NCBI GenBank assembly: GCA_036250195.1
Contig: JAVHZZ010000016.1
Span: 2,790,001 to 2,854,000, forward strand
Reading direction: 5' to 3'
DNA: 64,000 bases
Origin: Mixophyes australis
Lineage: Eukaryota; Chordata; Amphibia; Anura; Limnodynastidae
The notes beneath the pieces are model-generated. The model saw only the letters and a program-made list of their open reading frames with translations. It was not told the origin of the DNA and did no database searches. Positions within the stretch are counted from its first letter, which is position 1. The number at the start of each line of letters is the position of its first letter. Positions 15,891-29,885 of this stretch are shown here, piece after piece. The position numbers and the translations under genes are program-made.

Positions 15891-18341
15891 ATGAATCGGA
15901 TCATGAATCATGAATCATGAATTGAATCATGAATTGAATCATAAATCAAATCATGAATCATGAATTGAATCATGAATTGATTCATAAATCATAAATCATG
16001 AATTGAATCATGAATCATGACTCGAATCATGAATCATGAATTGAATCATAAATCATGAATCATGAATCGAATCATGAATCATAAATCATGAATCGAATCA
16101 TGAATCATGTATTGAATCATGAATCATGAACTGAATCATGAATCATGAATCAATAATTGAATCATGAATTATAAATCATGAATCATGAATCGAATCAAGA
16201 ATCATGAATCAAAAAATGAATCATGAATTGAATCATGAATCATGAATCATGAAATGAATCAAGAATCATGAATGGAATCATGAATCATGAATAATTAATC
16301 AAATCATGAATCATGAATTGAATCATGAATCATGAATTGAATCATGAATTATGAATCGAAACACAAATCATGAAATGAATCATGAATCATGAAACGAATC
16401 ATTAATCATTAATCATGAATTGAATCATGAATCATGAATTGAATCATGAATCATGAATTGAATCATAAATCATGAATTGAATCATAAATCATGATTTGAA
16501 TCATGATTTGAATCATGAATCATGAATCATGAATCATGAATCATGAATCAAATCATCAATCATGAATCATGAATTAAATCATGAATCTAATCATGTATCA
16601 TGAATTAAATCATGAATCATGAATCGAATCATGAATCTCGAATCATGAATTGAATCATGAATCATGAATTGAATCATGAATTGAATCATAAATCATGAAT
16701 CATGAATTGAATTATGAATTATAAATCGAATTATGAATTATGAATCGAATCATGAATCATGAATTGAATCATGAATTGAATCATAAATCATGAATCCTGA
16801 ATTGAATCATGAATCATGAATCAAATCATGAATCATGAATTGAATCATGAATAATGAATCATGAATCATGAATCGAATCATGAATTAAATAATGAATCAT
16901 GAATCATGAATTGAATCATGAATCATGAATTGAATCATGAATCATGAAATGAATCATGAATTGAATCATGAATCATGAATCATGAATTGAATCATGAATT
17001 ATGAATCATGAATCATGAATCGAATTATGAATCATGAATCGAATCATGAATCATGAATCGAAACATGAATCATGAATTGAATCATGAATCATGAATCATG
17101 AAATGAATCATAAATCATGAATCATGAAATGAATCATGAATTTAATTATGAATCATGAATCATGAATTGAATCATAAATCATGATTCATTAATTGAATCA
17201 TGAATCATGAATCAAATCATGAATCATAAATTGAATCATGAATCATGAATCGAATCATGAATCATGAATCATAAATCATGAATTGAATCATGAATTGAAT
17301 CATGAATCATGAATCATAAATCATGAATTGAATCATGAATCATGAATCGAATCATGAATCTCGAATAATGAATTGAATCATGAATCATGAATTGAATCAT
17401 GAATTGAATCATAAATCATGAATCATGAAATGAATCATGAATCATAAATCGAATCATGAATCATGAATCGAATCATGAATCATGAGTCATGAATTGAATC
17501 ATGAATTGAATCATAAATCATGAATCCTGAATTGAATCATGAATCATGAATCAAATCATGAATCATAAATTGAATAATGAATAATGAATCATGAATCATG
17601 AATCGAATCATGAATCATGAAATGAATCATGAATCATGAATCATGAATTGAATCATAAATCATGAATCGAATCATGAATTAAATAATGAATCATGAATCA
17701 TGAATTGAATCATGAATCATGAATCGAATCATGAATCATGAATCATGAATTGAATCATAAATTGAATCATAAATCATAAATCATGAATTGAATCATAAAT
17801 CATGAATCATGAATCGAATCATGTTTCATGAATCATGAATCATGAATCATGAATCATGAATCATGAATCGAATCATGAATCATGAATTGAATCATGAATC
17901 ATGAATCATGAATCATGAATTGAATCATGAATTATGAATCACGAATCATGAATCGAATCATGAATCTTGAATCAAATCAAGAATCATGAATCGAATCATG
18001 AATCATGGATTGAATCATGAATCATGAATTGAATCATGAATTATGAATCGAAACAAGAATCATGAAATGAATCATGAATCATGAAACGAATCATAAATCA
18101 TTAATCATGAATCGAATCATGAATCATGAATTGAATCATGAATCATGAATTGAATCATAAATCATGAATTGAATCATGAATCATGAATTGAATCATGAAT
18201 TACGAAGCGAAACACAAATCATGAAATGAATCATGAATCATTAATCATGAATTGAATCATGAATCATGAATTGAATCATGAATCATGAATTGAATCATGT
18301 ATTGAATCATGAATCATGAATCGAATCATGAATCATGAATT
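15891..18341 (+). repeat. Mosaic linker between A and F blocks, with a 730-bp repeat
   Basis: No single parent block explains this stretch. 16.24-16.62 kb resembles 21.0-21.4 kb (GAATCAAGAATC, AATCGAAACAC, then CTAATCATGTATC at about 16.58 and 21.34 kb). A segment with the rare word GAATCCTGAATTG occurs at about 16.79 and 17.52 kb, 730 bp apart, with similar flanks. GAAGCGAAACAC near 18.2 kb matches the start of A2 at about 6.05 kb. I read it as a patchwork left by repeated unequal exchange among A-, C- and F-type repeats. No gene or unique sequence is present. Confidence 0.6.
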
Positions 18342-20960
18342 GAATAATAAATCATAAATCATGAATCGAATCATGAATCATGAATCATGAATCGAATCAT
18401 GAATCATGAATTGAATCATGAATCATGAACTGAATCATGAATCATGAATTGAATCATGAATTATAAATCATGAATCATGAATCGAATCATGAATCATGAA
18501 TCGAAATATGAATCATGAATTGAATCATGAATCATGAATCATGAAATGAATCAAGAATCATGAATCGAATCATGAATCATGAATCATAAATAATGAATCG
18601 AATTATGAATCATGAATTGAATCATGAATCATGAATTAAATCATGAATCATGAATCGAATCATGAATCTCGAATCATGAATTGAATCATGAATCATAAAT
18701 CGAATCATGAATCATGAATTGAATCATGAATTATGAATCATGAATCGAATCATGAATCATGAATCATGAATCGAAGCATGAATCATGAATTATGAATCGA
18801 ATCATGAATCATGAATCATGAATTGAATCATGAATCATGAATCATAAATCATGAATTGAATCATGAATTGAATCATGAATCGAATCATGAATCATGAATC
18901 ATGAATCGAATCATGAATCTCGAATCATGAATTGAATCATGAATCATGAATTGAATCATGAATTGAATCATAAATCATGAATCATGAATTGAATCATGAA
19001 TCATAAATCGAATCATGAATCATGAATCGAATCATGAATCATGATTAATGAATCATGAATTGAATCATGAATGGAATCATAAATCGAATCATGAATCATG
19101 AATCGAATCATGAATCATGAAATGAATCATGAATCATAAATCATGAATTGAATCATAAATCATAAATCGAATCATGAATTAAATAATGAATCATGAATCA
19201 TGAATTGTATCATGAATCATGAATCTAATCATGAATCATGAATCATGAATCATGAATCATGAATCATGAATTGAATCATAAATTGATTTATAAATCATAA
19301 ATCATGAATTGAATCATGAATCATGACTTGAATCATGAATTGAATCATAAATCATGAATCATGAATCGAATCATGAATCATGAATCATGAATCATGAATC
19401 GAATCATGAATCATGAACTGAATCATGAATCATGAATCATGAATCATGAATTGAATCATGAATTATAAATCATGAATCATGAATCGATTCATGAATCATG
19501 AATCGAAACATGAATCATGATTTGAATCATGAATCATGAATCATGAATTGAATCATGAATTGAATCATAAATCAAATCATGAATCATGAATTGAATCATG
19601 AATTATGAATCATGAATCATGAATCGAATCATGAATCATGAAATGAATCATGAATTATAAATCATGAATTGAATCATAAATCATGAATCGAATCATGAAT
19701 TAAATAATGAATCATGAATCATGAATTGAATCATGAATCATGAATCATGAATCATGAATTGAATCATAAATTGATTCATAAATCATAAATCATGAATTGA
19801 ATCATGAATCATGAATCGAATCATGAATCATGAATTGAATAATAAATCATGAAACATGAATCGAATCATGAATCATGAATCATGAATCGAATCATGAATC
19901 ATGAATTGAATCATGAATCATGAACTGAATCATGAATCATGAATCATGAATCATGAATTGAATCATGAATTATAAATCATGAATCATGAATCGAATCATG
20001 AATCATGAATCGAAATATGAATCATGAATTGAATCATGAATCATGAATCATGAAATGAATCAAGAATCATGAATCGAATCATGAATCATGAATCATAAAT
20101 AATGAATCGAATTATGAATCATGAATTGAATCATGAATCATGAATTAAATCATGAATCATGAATCGAATCATGAATCTCGAATTATGAATTGAATCATGA
20201 ATCATAAATTGAATCATGAATCATGAATTGAATCATGAATTATGAATCATGAATCGAATCATGAATCATGAATCATGAATCGAAGCATGAATCATGAATT
20301 ATGAATCGAATCATGAATCATGAATCATGAATTGAATCATGAATCATGAATCATAAATCATGAATTGAATCATGAATCGAATCATGAATCATGAATCATG
20401 AATCGAATCATGAATCTCGAATCATGAATTGAATCATGAATCATGAATTGAATCATGAATTGAATCATAAATCATGAATCATGAATTGAATCATGAATCA
20501 TAAATCGAATCATGAATCATGAATCGAATCATGAATCATGATTAATGAATCATGAATTGAATCATGAATGGAATCATAAATCGAATCATGAATCATGAAT
20601 TGAATTATGAATTATGAATCATGAATCATAAATCGAATCATGAATCATTAAATGAATCATGAATCATAAATCATGAATTGAATCATAAATCATAAATCGA
20701 ATCATGAATTAAATAATGAATCATGAATCATGAATTGAATCATGAATCATGAATCTAATAATGAATCATGAATCATGAATCATGAATTGAATCATAAATT
20801 GATTCATAAATCATAAATCATGAATTGAATCATGAATCATGACTTGAATCATGAATTGAATCATAAATCATGAATCATGAATCGAATCATGAATCATGAA
20901 TCATGAATCGAATCATGAATCATGAACTGAATCATGAATCATGAATCATGAATCATGAAT
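18342..20960 (+). repeat. F1/F2 tandem pair, about 1.5-kb unit
   Basis: Two adjacent copies share rare words: GAATAATAAA at 18342 and 19837, TAATGAATCG at 18591 and 20100, GATTAATG at 19043 and 20540, GAACTG at 19415 and 20924. Offsets are 1495-1509 bp, drifting by 14 bp (two 7-mers) between the first two markers. Both also resemble A2 from about 6.37 to 7.9 kb, so they are a subset of the A unit duplicated on its own. F2 departs from F1 near 20.96 kb, where it passes into sequence resembling the linker at 16.2 kb. Confidence 0.8.
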
Positions 20961-23211
20961 TGAATCATGAATCATGAATCGAAACATGAATCATGAATTG
21001 AATCATGAATCATGAATCATGAAATGAATCAAGAATCATGAATCGAATCATGAATCATGAATAATGAATCAAATCATGAATCATGAATTGAATCATGAAT
21101 CAAGAATTGAATCATGAATTATGAATCGAAACACGAATCATGAAATGAATCATGAATCATGAAACTAATCATTAATCATTAATCATGAATTGAATCATGA
21201 ATCATGAATTGAATCATGAATCATGAATTGAATCATGAATCATGAATTGAATCATAAATCATGAATTGAATCATGAATCATGATTTGAATCATGATTTGA
21301 ATCATGAATCATGAATCATGAATCATGAATTAAATCATGAATCTAATCATGTATCATGAATTAAATCATGAATCATGAATCGAATCATGAATCTCGAATC
21401 ATGAATTGAATCATGAATCATTAATTGAATCATGAATTGAATCATAAATCATGAATCATGAATTGAATCATGAATTATAAATTGAATTATGAATTATAAA
21501 TCATGAAATGAATCATGAATTGAATCATAAATCTTGAATCCTGAATTGAATCATGAATCATGAATCAAATCATGAATAATGAATCATGAATCATGAATCG
21601 AATCATGAAATAAATAATGAATCATGAATCATGAATTGAATCATGAATCATGAATCGAATCATGAATCATGAATCATGAATCATGAATTGAATCATAAAT
21701 TGAATCATAAATCATAAATCATGAATTGAATCATAAATCATGAATCATGAATTGAATCATGTTTCATGAATCATGAATCATAAATCAAATCATGAATCAT
21801 GAATTGAATCATGAATCATGAATTGAATCATGAATCATGAATTGAATCATGAATCATGAATAATGAATCATGAATTGAATCATGAATTATGAATCATGAA
21901 TCATGAATCGAATCATGAATCATGAATCAAATCATGAATCATGAATCGAAATATGAATCATGAATTGAATCATAAATCATGAATCATGAAATGAATCATA
22001 AATCATGAATCATGAAATGAATCATGAATTTAATTATGAATCATGAATCATGAATTGAATCATGAATCATGAATCAAATCATGAATCATAAATTGAATCA
22101 TGAATCGAATCATGAATCATGAATCATGAATTGAATCATGAATTGAATCATGAATCATGAATCATAAATCATGAGTTGAATCATGAATCATGAATCGAAT
22201 CATGAATCTCGAATAATGAATTTAATCATGAATCATGAATTGAATCATGAATTGAATCATAAATCATGAATCATGAAATGAATCATGAATCATAAATCGA
22301 ATCATGAATCATGAATCATGAATTGAATCATGAATCATGAATCATGAATTGAATCATGAATTGAATCATAAATCATGAATCCTGAATTGAATCATGAATC
22401 ATGAATCAAATCATGAATCATGAATTGAATCATGAATTATGAATCGAAACAAGAATCATGAATTGAATCATGAATCATAAATTAAATCATGATTTGAATC
22501 ATGAATCATGAAGCATGAATCATTAATCATGAATTAAATCATGAATCATGAATCATAAAATGAAACATGAATTGAATCATGAATCATGAAATGAATCATG
22601 AATTTAATCATGAATTGAATCATGAATCATGAAATGAATCATGAATTGAATCATGAATCATGAATCATGAATTGAATCATGAATCATGAAATGAATCATG
22701 AATTGAATCATGAATCATGAATCAAATCATGAATCATGAATTGAATAATGAATCATGAATCGAATCATGAATCATGCATCATGAATCTTGAATTAAATCA
22801 TGAATTGAATCTTAAATCATGAATCATGAATTGAATCATGAATTGAATCATAAATCATGAATCATGAATTGAATCATGAATCATGAATCAAATCATGAAT
22901 CATGAATTGAATCATGAATCATGAATCGAATCATGAATCATGAATCATGAATCAAATCATGAATCATGAATCGAATCATGAATCATGAATCGAATCATGA
23001 ATCATGAATCATGAATTGAATCATGAGTTGAATCATAAATCATGAATCATGAATTGAATCATGAATCATGAATTGAATCATGAATCATGAATTGCATCAT
23101 GAATCATGAATTGAATCATGAATCATTAATCATGAATTAAATCATGAATCATGAATCATGAAATGAATCATGAATTGAATCATGAATCATGAAATGAATC
23201 ATGAATTGAAT

Positions 23212-23570
23212 CAAGAATTGAATCATGAATCATGAATCATGAATTGAATCATGAATCATGAAATGAATCATGAATTGAATAATGAATCATGAATCATGAA
23301 TTGAATCATGAATTGAATCATGAATCATGAAATGAATCATGAATTGAATCAAGAATTGAATCATGAATCATGAATCATGAATTGAATCATGAATCATGAA
23401 ATGAATCATGAATTGAATAATGAATCATGAATCATGAATTGAATCATGAATTGAATCATGAATCATGAAATGAATCATGAATTGAATCAAGAATTGAATC
23501 ATGAATCATGAATCATGAATTGAATCATGAATCATGAAATGAATCATGAATTGAATCATGAATGATGAAT
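23212..23570 (+). repeat. 138-bp local HOR in C1
   Basis: The variant word CAAGAATTG sits at 23212, 23350 and 23488, exactly 138 bp apart each time, giving two full units and a partial third. Each unit runs through a GAAAT tile, a GAATAATG variant and two GAATT tiles. The matching array in C2 has the same spacing (27428, 27566, 27704), so it predates the C duplication. Confidence 0.85.
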
Positions 23571-24863
23571 CATGAATTGAATCATGAATCATGAATCATG
23601 AATTGAATCATGAATGATGAATCATGAATTGAATCATGAATCATGAAATATGAATTGAATCATGAATCATGAATCATGATTCATTAATTGAATCATGAAT
23701 CATGAATCAAATCATGAATCATAAATTGAATCATGAATCATGAATCGAATCATGAATCATGAATCATGAATCATGAATTGAATCATGAAATGAATCATGA
23801 ATCATGAATCATAAATCATGAATTGAATCATGAATCATGAATCGAATCATGAATCTCGAATAATGAATTTAATCATGAATCATGAATTGAATCATGAATT
23901 GAATCATAAATCATGAATCATGAAATGAATCATGAATCATAAATCGAATCATGAATCATGAATCATGAATTGAATCATGAATCATGAATCATGAATTGAA
24001 TCATGAATTGAATCATAAATCATGAATCCTGAATTAAATCATGAATCATGAATCAAATCATGAATCATGAATTGAATCATGAATTATGAATCGAAACAAG
24101 AATCATGAATTGAATCATGAATCATGAATTAAATCATGATTTCAATCTTGAATCATGAAGCATAAATCATTAATCATGAATTAAATCATGAATCATGAAT
24201 CATAAAATGAAACATGAATTGAATCATGAATCATGAAATGAATCATGAATTTAATCATGAATTGAATCATGAATCATGAAATGAATCATGAATTGAATCA
24301 TGAATCATGAATCATGAATTGAATCATGAATCATGAAATGAATCATGAATTGAATCATGAATCATGAATCAAATCATGAATCATGAATTGAATAATGAAT
24401 CATGAATCGAATCATGAATCATGAATCATGAATCTTGAATTAAATCATGAATTGAATCTTAAATCATGAATCATGAATTGAATCATGAATTGAATCATGA
24501 ATCATGAATCAAATCATGAATCATGAATTGAATCATGAATCATGAATCGAATCATGAATCATGAATCAAATCATGAATCATGAATCGAATCATGAATCAT
24601 GAATCGAATCATGAATCATGAATCGAATCATGAATCATGAATCATGAATTGAATCATGAGTTGAATCATAAATCATGAATCATGAATTGAATCATGAATC
24701 ATGAATTGAATCATGAATCATGAATTGAATCATGAATCATGAATTGCATCATGAATCATGAATTGAATCATGAATCATTAATCATGAATTAAATCATGAA
24801 TCATGAATCATGAAATGAATCATGAATTGAATCATGAATCATGAAATGAATCATGAATTGAAT

Positions 24864-25100
24864 CAAGAATTGAATCATGAATCATGAATTGAATCATGAA
24901 TCATGAAATGAATCATGAATTGAATAATGAATCATGAATCATGAATTGAATCATGAATCATGAAATGAATCATGAATTGAATCAATAATTGAATCATGAA
25001 TCATGAATTGAATCATGAATCATGAAATGAATCATGAATTGAATAATGAATCATGAATCATGAATTGAATCATGAATCATGAAATGAATCATGAATTGAA
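24864..25100 (+). repeat. 119-bp local HOR in the second half of C1
   Basis: CAAGAATTG at 24864 is followed 119 bp later by a CAATAATTG variant at 24983. The unit resembles the 138-bp unit of the first half but is 19 bp shorter, one 7+7+5 word. C2 has the same 119-bp step (29080 to 29199), with CAAGAATTG intact at both places, so the CAATAATTG change is private to C1. Confidence 0.75.
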
Positions 25101-25680
25101 TCATGAATGATGAATCATGAATTGAATCATGAATCATGAATCATGAAATGAATCATGAATGATGAATCATGAATTGAATCATGAATCATGAATCATGATT
25201 CATGAAATGAATCATGAATTGAATCATGAATCATGAAATGAATCATGAATTGAATCATGAATCATGAAATGAATCATAAATTGAATCATGAATCATGAAT
25301 CATGAATTGAATCATGAATCATGATTCATGAATTGAATCATGAATCATGAATCAAATCATGAATCATGAATTGAATCATGAATCATGAATCGAATCATGA
25401 ATCATGAATCATGAATCATGAAATGAATCATGAATTGAATCATGAATCATGAATCATGAAATGAATCATGAATTGAATCATGAATCATGAATCAAATCAT
25501 GAATCATGAATTGAATCATGAATCATGAATCGAATCATGAATTATGTATCATGAATCATGAGTTTAATCATAAATCATGAATCATGAATTGAATCATGAA
25601 TCATGAATCGAATCATGAATCATGAATTGAATCATGAATCATGAATTGAATCATAAATCATGAATCATGAATTGAATCAT

Positions 25681-28600
25681 GAATTATAAATTGAATTATG
25701 AATTATAAATCATGAAATGAATCATGAATTGAATCATAAATCTTGAATCCTGAATTGATTCATGAATCATGAATCAAATCATGAATCATGAATAATGAAT
25801 CATGAATCATGAATCGAATCATGAAATAAATAATGAATCATGAATCATGAATTGAATCATGAATCATGAATCGAATCATGAATCATGAATCATGAATCAT
25901 GAATTGAATCATAAATTGAATCATAAATCATAAATCATGAATTGAATCATAAATCATGAATCATGAATCGAATCATGTTTCATGAATCATGAATCATAAA
26001 TCAAATCATGAATCATGAATTGAATCATGAATCATGAATTGAATCATGAATCATGAATTGAATCATGAATCATGAATAATGAATCATGAATTGAATCATG
26101 AATTATGAATCATGAATCATGAATCGAATCATGAATCATGAATCAAATCATGAATCATGAATCGAAACATGAATCATGAATTGAATCATAAATCATGAAT
26201 CATGAAATGAATCATAAATCATGAATCATGAAATGAATCATGAATTTAATTATGAATCATGAATCATGAATTGAATCATGAATCATGAATCAAATCATGA
26301 ATCATAAATTGAATCATGAATCAAATCATGAATCATGAATCATGAATTGAATCATGAATTGAATCATGAATCATGAATCATAAATCATGAGTTGAATCAT
26401 GAATCATGAATCGAATCATGAATCTCGAATAATGAATTTAATCATGAATCATGAATTGAATCATGAATTGAATCATAAATCATGAATCATGAAATGAATC
26501 ATGAATCATAAATCGAATCATGAATCATGAATCATGAATTGAATCATGAATCATGAATCATGAATTGAATCATGAATTGAATCATAAATCATGAATCCTG
26601 AATTGAATCATGAATCATGAATCAAATCATGAATCATGAATTGAATCATGAATTATGAATCGAAACAAGAATCATGAATTGAATCATGAATCATAAATTA
26701 AATCATGATTTGAATCATGAATCATGAAGCATGAATCATTAATCATGAATTAAATCATGAATCATGAATCATAAAATGAAACATGAATTGAATCATGAAT
26801 CATGAAATGAATCATGAATTTAATCATGAATTGAATCATGAATCATGAAATGAATCATGAATTGAATCATGAATCATGAATCATGAATTGAATCATGAAT
26901 CATGAAATGAATCATGAATTGAATCATGAATCATGAATCAAATCATGAATCATGAATTGAATAATGAATCATGAATGGAATCATGAATCATGAATCATGA
27001 ATCTTGAATTAAATCATGAATTGAATCTTAAATCATGAATCATGAATTGAATCATGAATTGAATCATAAATCATGAATCATGAATTGAATCATGAATCAT
27101 GAATCAAATCATGAATCATGAATTGAATCATGAATCATGAATCGAATCATGAATCATGAATCATGAATCAAATCATGAATCATGAATCGAATCATGAATC
27201 ATGAATCGAATCATGAATCATGAATCATGAATTGAATCATGAGTTGAATCATAAATCATGAATCATGAATTGAATCATGAATCATGAATTGAATCATGAA
27301 TCATGAATTGCATCATGAATCATGAATTGAATCATGAATCATTAATCATGAATTAAATCATGAATCATGAATCATGAAATGAATCATGAATTGAATCATG
27401 AATCATGAAATGAATCATGAATTGAATCAAGAATTGAATCATGAATCATGAATCATGAATTGAATCATGAATCATGAAATGAATCATGAATTGAATAATG
27501 AATCATGAATCATGAATTGAATCATGAATTGAATCATGAATCATGAAATGAATCATGAATTGAATCAAGAATTGAATCATGAATCATGAATCATGAATTG
27601 AATCATGAATCATGAAATGAATCATGAATTGAATAATGAATCATGAATCATGAATTGAATCATGAATTGAATCATGAATCATGAAATGAATCATGAATTG
27701 AATCAAGAATTGAATCATGAATCATGAATCATGAATTGAATCATGAATCATGAAATGAATCATGAATTGAATCATGAATGATGAATCATGAATTGAATCA
27801 TGAATCATGAATCATGAATTGAATCATGAATGATGAATCATGAATTGAATCATGAATCATGAAATATGAATTGAATCATGAATCATGATTCATTAATTGA
27901 ATCATGAATCATGAATCAAATCATGAATCATAAATTGAATCATGAATCATGAATCGAATCATGAATCATGAATCATGAATCATGAATTGAATCATGAAAT
28001 GAATCATGAATCATGAATCATAAATCATGAATTGAATCATGAATCATGAATCGAATCATGAATCTCGAATAATGAATTTAATCATGAATCATGAATTGAA
28101 TCATGAATTGAATCATAAATCATGAATCATGAAATGAATCATGAATCATAAATCGAATCATGAATCATGAATCATGAATTGAATCATGAATCATGAATCA
28201 TGAATTGAATCATGAATTGAATCATAAATCATGAATCCTGAATTAAATCATGAATCATGAATCAAATCATGAATCATGAATTGAATCATGAATTATGAAT
28301 CGAAACAAGAATCATGAATTGAATCATGAATCATGAATTAAATCATGATTTCAATCATGAATCATGAAGCATAAATCATTAATCATGAATTAAATCATGA
28401 ATCATGAATCATAAAATGAAACATGAATTGAATCATGAATCATGAAATGAATCATGAATTTAATCATGAATTGAATCATGAATCATGAATCATGAAATGA
28501 ATCATGAATTGAATCATGAATCATGAATCATGAATTGAATCATGAATCATGAAATGAATCATGAATTGAATCATGAATCATGAATCAAATCATGAATCAT

Positions 28601-29885
28601 GAATTGAATAATGAATCATGAATCGAATCATGAATCATGAATCATGAATCTTGAATTAAATCATGAATTGAATCTTAAATCATGAATCATGAATTGAATC
28701 ATGAATTGAATCATGAATCATGAATCAAATCATGAATCATGAATTGAATCATGAATCATGAATCGAATCATGAATCATGAATCAAATCATGAATCATGAA
28801 TCGAATCATGAATCATGAATCGAATCATGAATCATGAATCGAATCATGAATCATGAATCATGAATTGAATCATGAGTTGAATCATAAATCATGAATCATG
28901 AATTGAATCATGAATCATGAATTGAATCATGAATCATGAATTGAATCATGAATCATGAATTGCATCATGAATCATGAATTGAATCATGAATCATTAATCA
29001 TGAATTAAATCATGAATCATGAATCATGAAATGAATCATGAATTGAATCATGAATCATGAAATGAATCATGAATTGAATCAAGAATTGAATCATGAATCA
29101 TGAATTGAATCATGAATCATGAAATGAATCATGAATTGAATAATGAATCATGAATCATGAATTGAATCATGAATCATGAAATGAATCATGAATTGAATCA
29201 AGAATTGAATCATGAATCATGAATTGAATCATGAATCATGAAATGAATCATGAATTGAATAATGAATCATGAATCATGAATTGAATCATGAATCATGAAA
29301 TGAATCATGAATTGAATCATGAATGATGAATCATGAATTGAATCATGAATCATGAATCATGAAATGAATCATGAATGATGAATCATGAATTGAATCATGA
29401 ATCATGAATCATGAATCATGAATCATGAATCATGATTCATGAAATGAATCATGAATTGAATCATGAATCATGAAATGAATCATGAATTGAATCATGAATC
29501 ATGAAATGAATCATGAATTGAATCATGAATCATGAATCATGAATTGAATCATGAATCATGATTCATGAATTGAATCATGAATCATGAATCAAATCATGAA
29601 TCATGAATTGAATCATGAATCATGAATCGAATCATGAATCATGAATCATGAATCATGAAATGAATCATGAATTGAATCATGAATCATGAATCATGAATCA
29701 TGAAATGAATCATGAATTGAATCATGAATCATGAATCAAATCATGAATCATGAATTGAATCATGAATCATGAATCGAATCATGAATTATGTATCATGAAT
29801 CATGAGTTTAATCATAAATCATGAATCATGAATTGAATCATGAATCATGAATCGAATCATGAATCATGAATTGAATCATGAATCA
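25681..29885 (+). repeat. Higher-order block C2
   Basis: Second copy of the 4.21-kb unit. Marker pairs with C1: opening word at 25681 (offset 4209), GAATAATGAATTT at 26427 and 28067 (offsets 4216 and 4209), CAAGAATTG at 27428 (4216), GAGTTTAATC at 29804 (4244). These offsets differ by 7 or 35 bp, multiples of the 7-mer. Past about 29.885 kb the copies part: C1 continues to the next opening word, whereas C2 enters block B. The GAGTTTAATC patch lies close to that change. Confidence 0.85.
27428..27790 (+). repeat. 138-bp local HOR in C2
   Basis: CAAGAATTG at 27428, 27566 and 27704 gives two full 138-bp units and a partial third, matching the C1 array in period and order. Conserved copy number between the sister blocks suggests the small array has been stable since the 4.2-kb duplication. 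Confidence 0.85.

Larger units (their letters stand above)
21472..25680 (+). repeat. Higher-order block C1 (4.21-kb unit)
   Basis: C1 opens with GAATTATAAATTGAATTAT at 21472, which recurs at 25681, exactly 4209 bp later. Inside are two related halves: GAATAATGAATTT preceded by GAATCTC lies at 22211 and 23858 (1647 bp apart), each followed by GAATCCTGAATT, GAAGCAT and AATCTTAAATC in the same order. The first half contains a 138-bp small array and the second a 119-bp version. Near 25.56 kb a short patch with GAGTTTAATC is of A-middle or B type and looks inserted into this background. Confidence 0.85.

Noticed and set aside
15891..18341. A mobile-element insertion in the mosaic linker
   Set aside because: All of the linker is the same tile sequence. 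There are no terminal repeats, target-site duplications or foreign composition.
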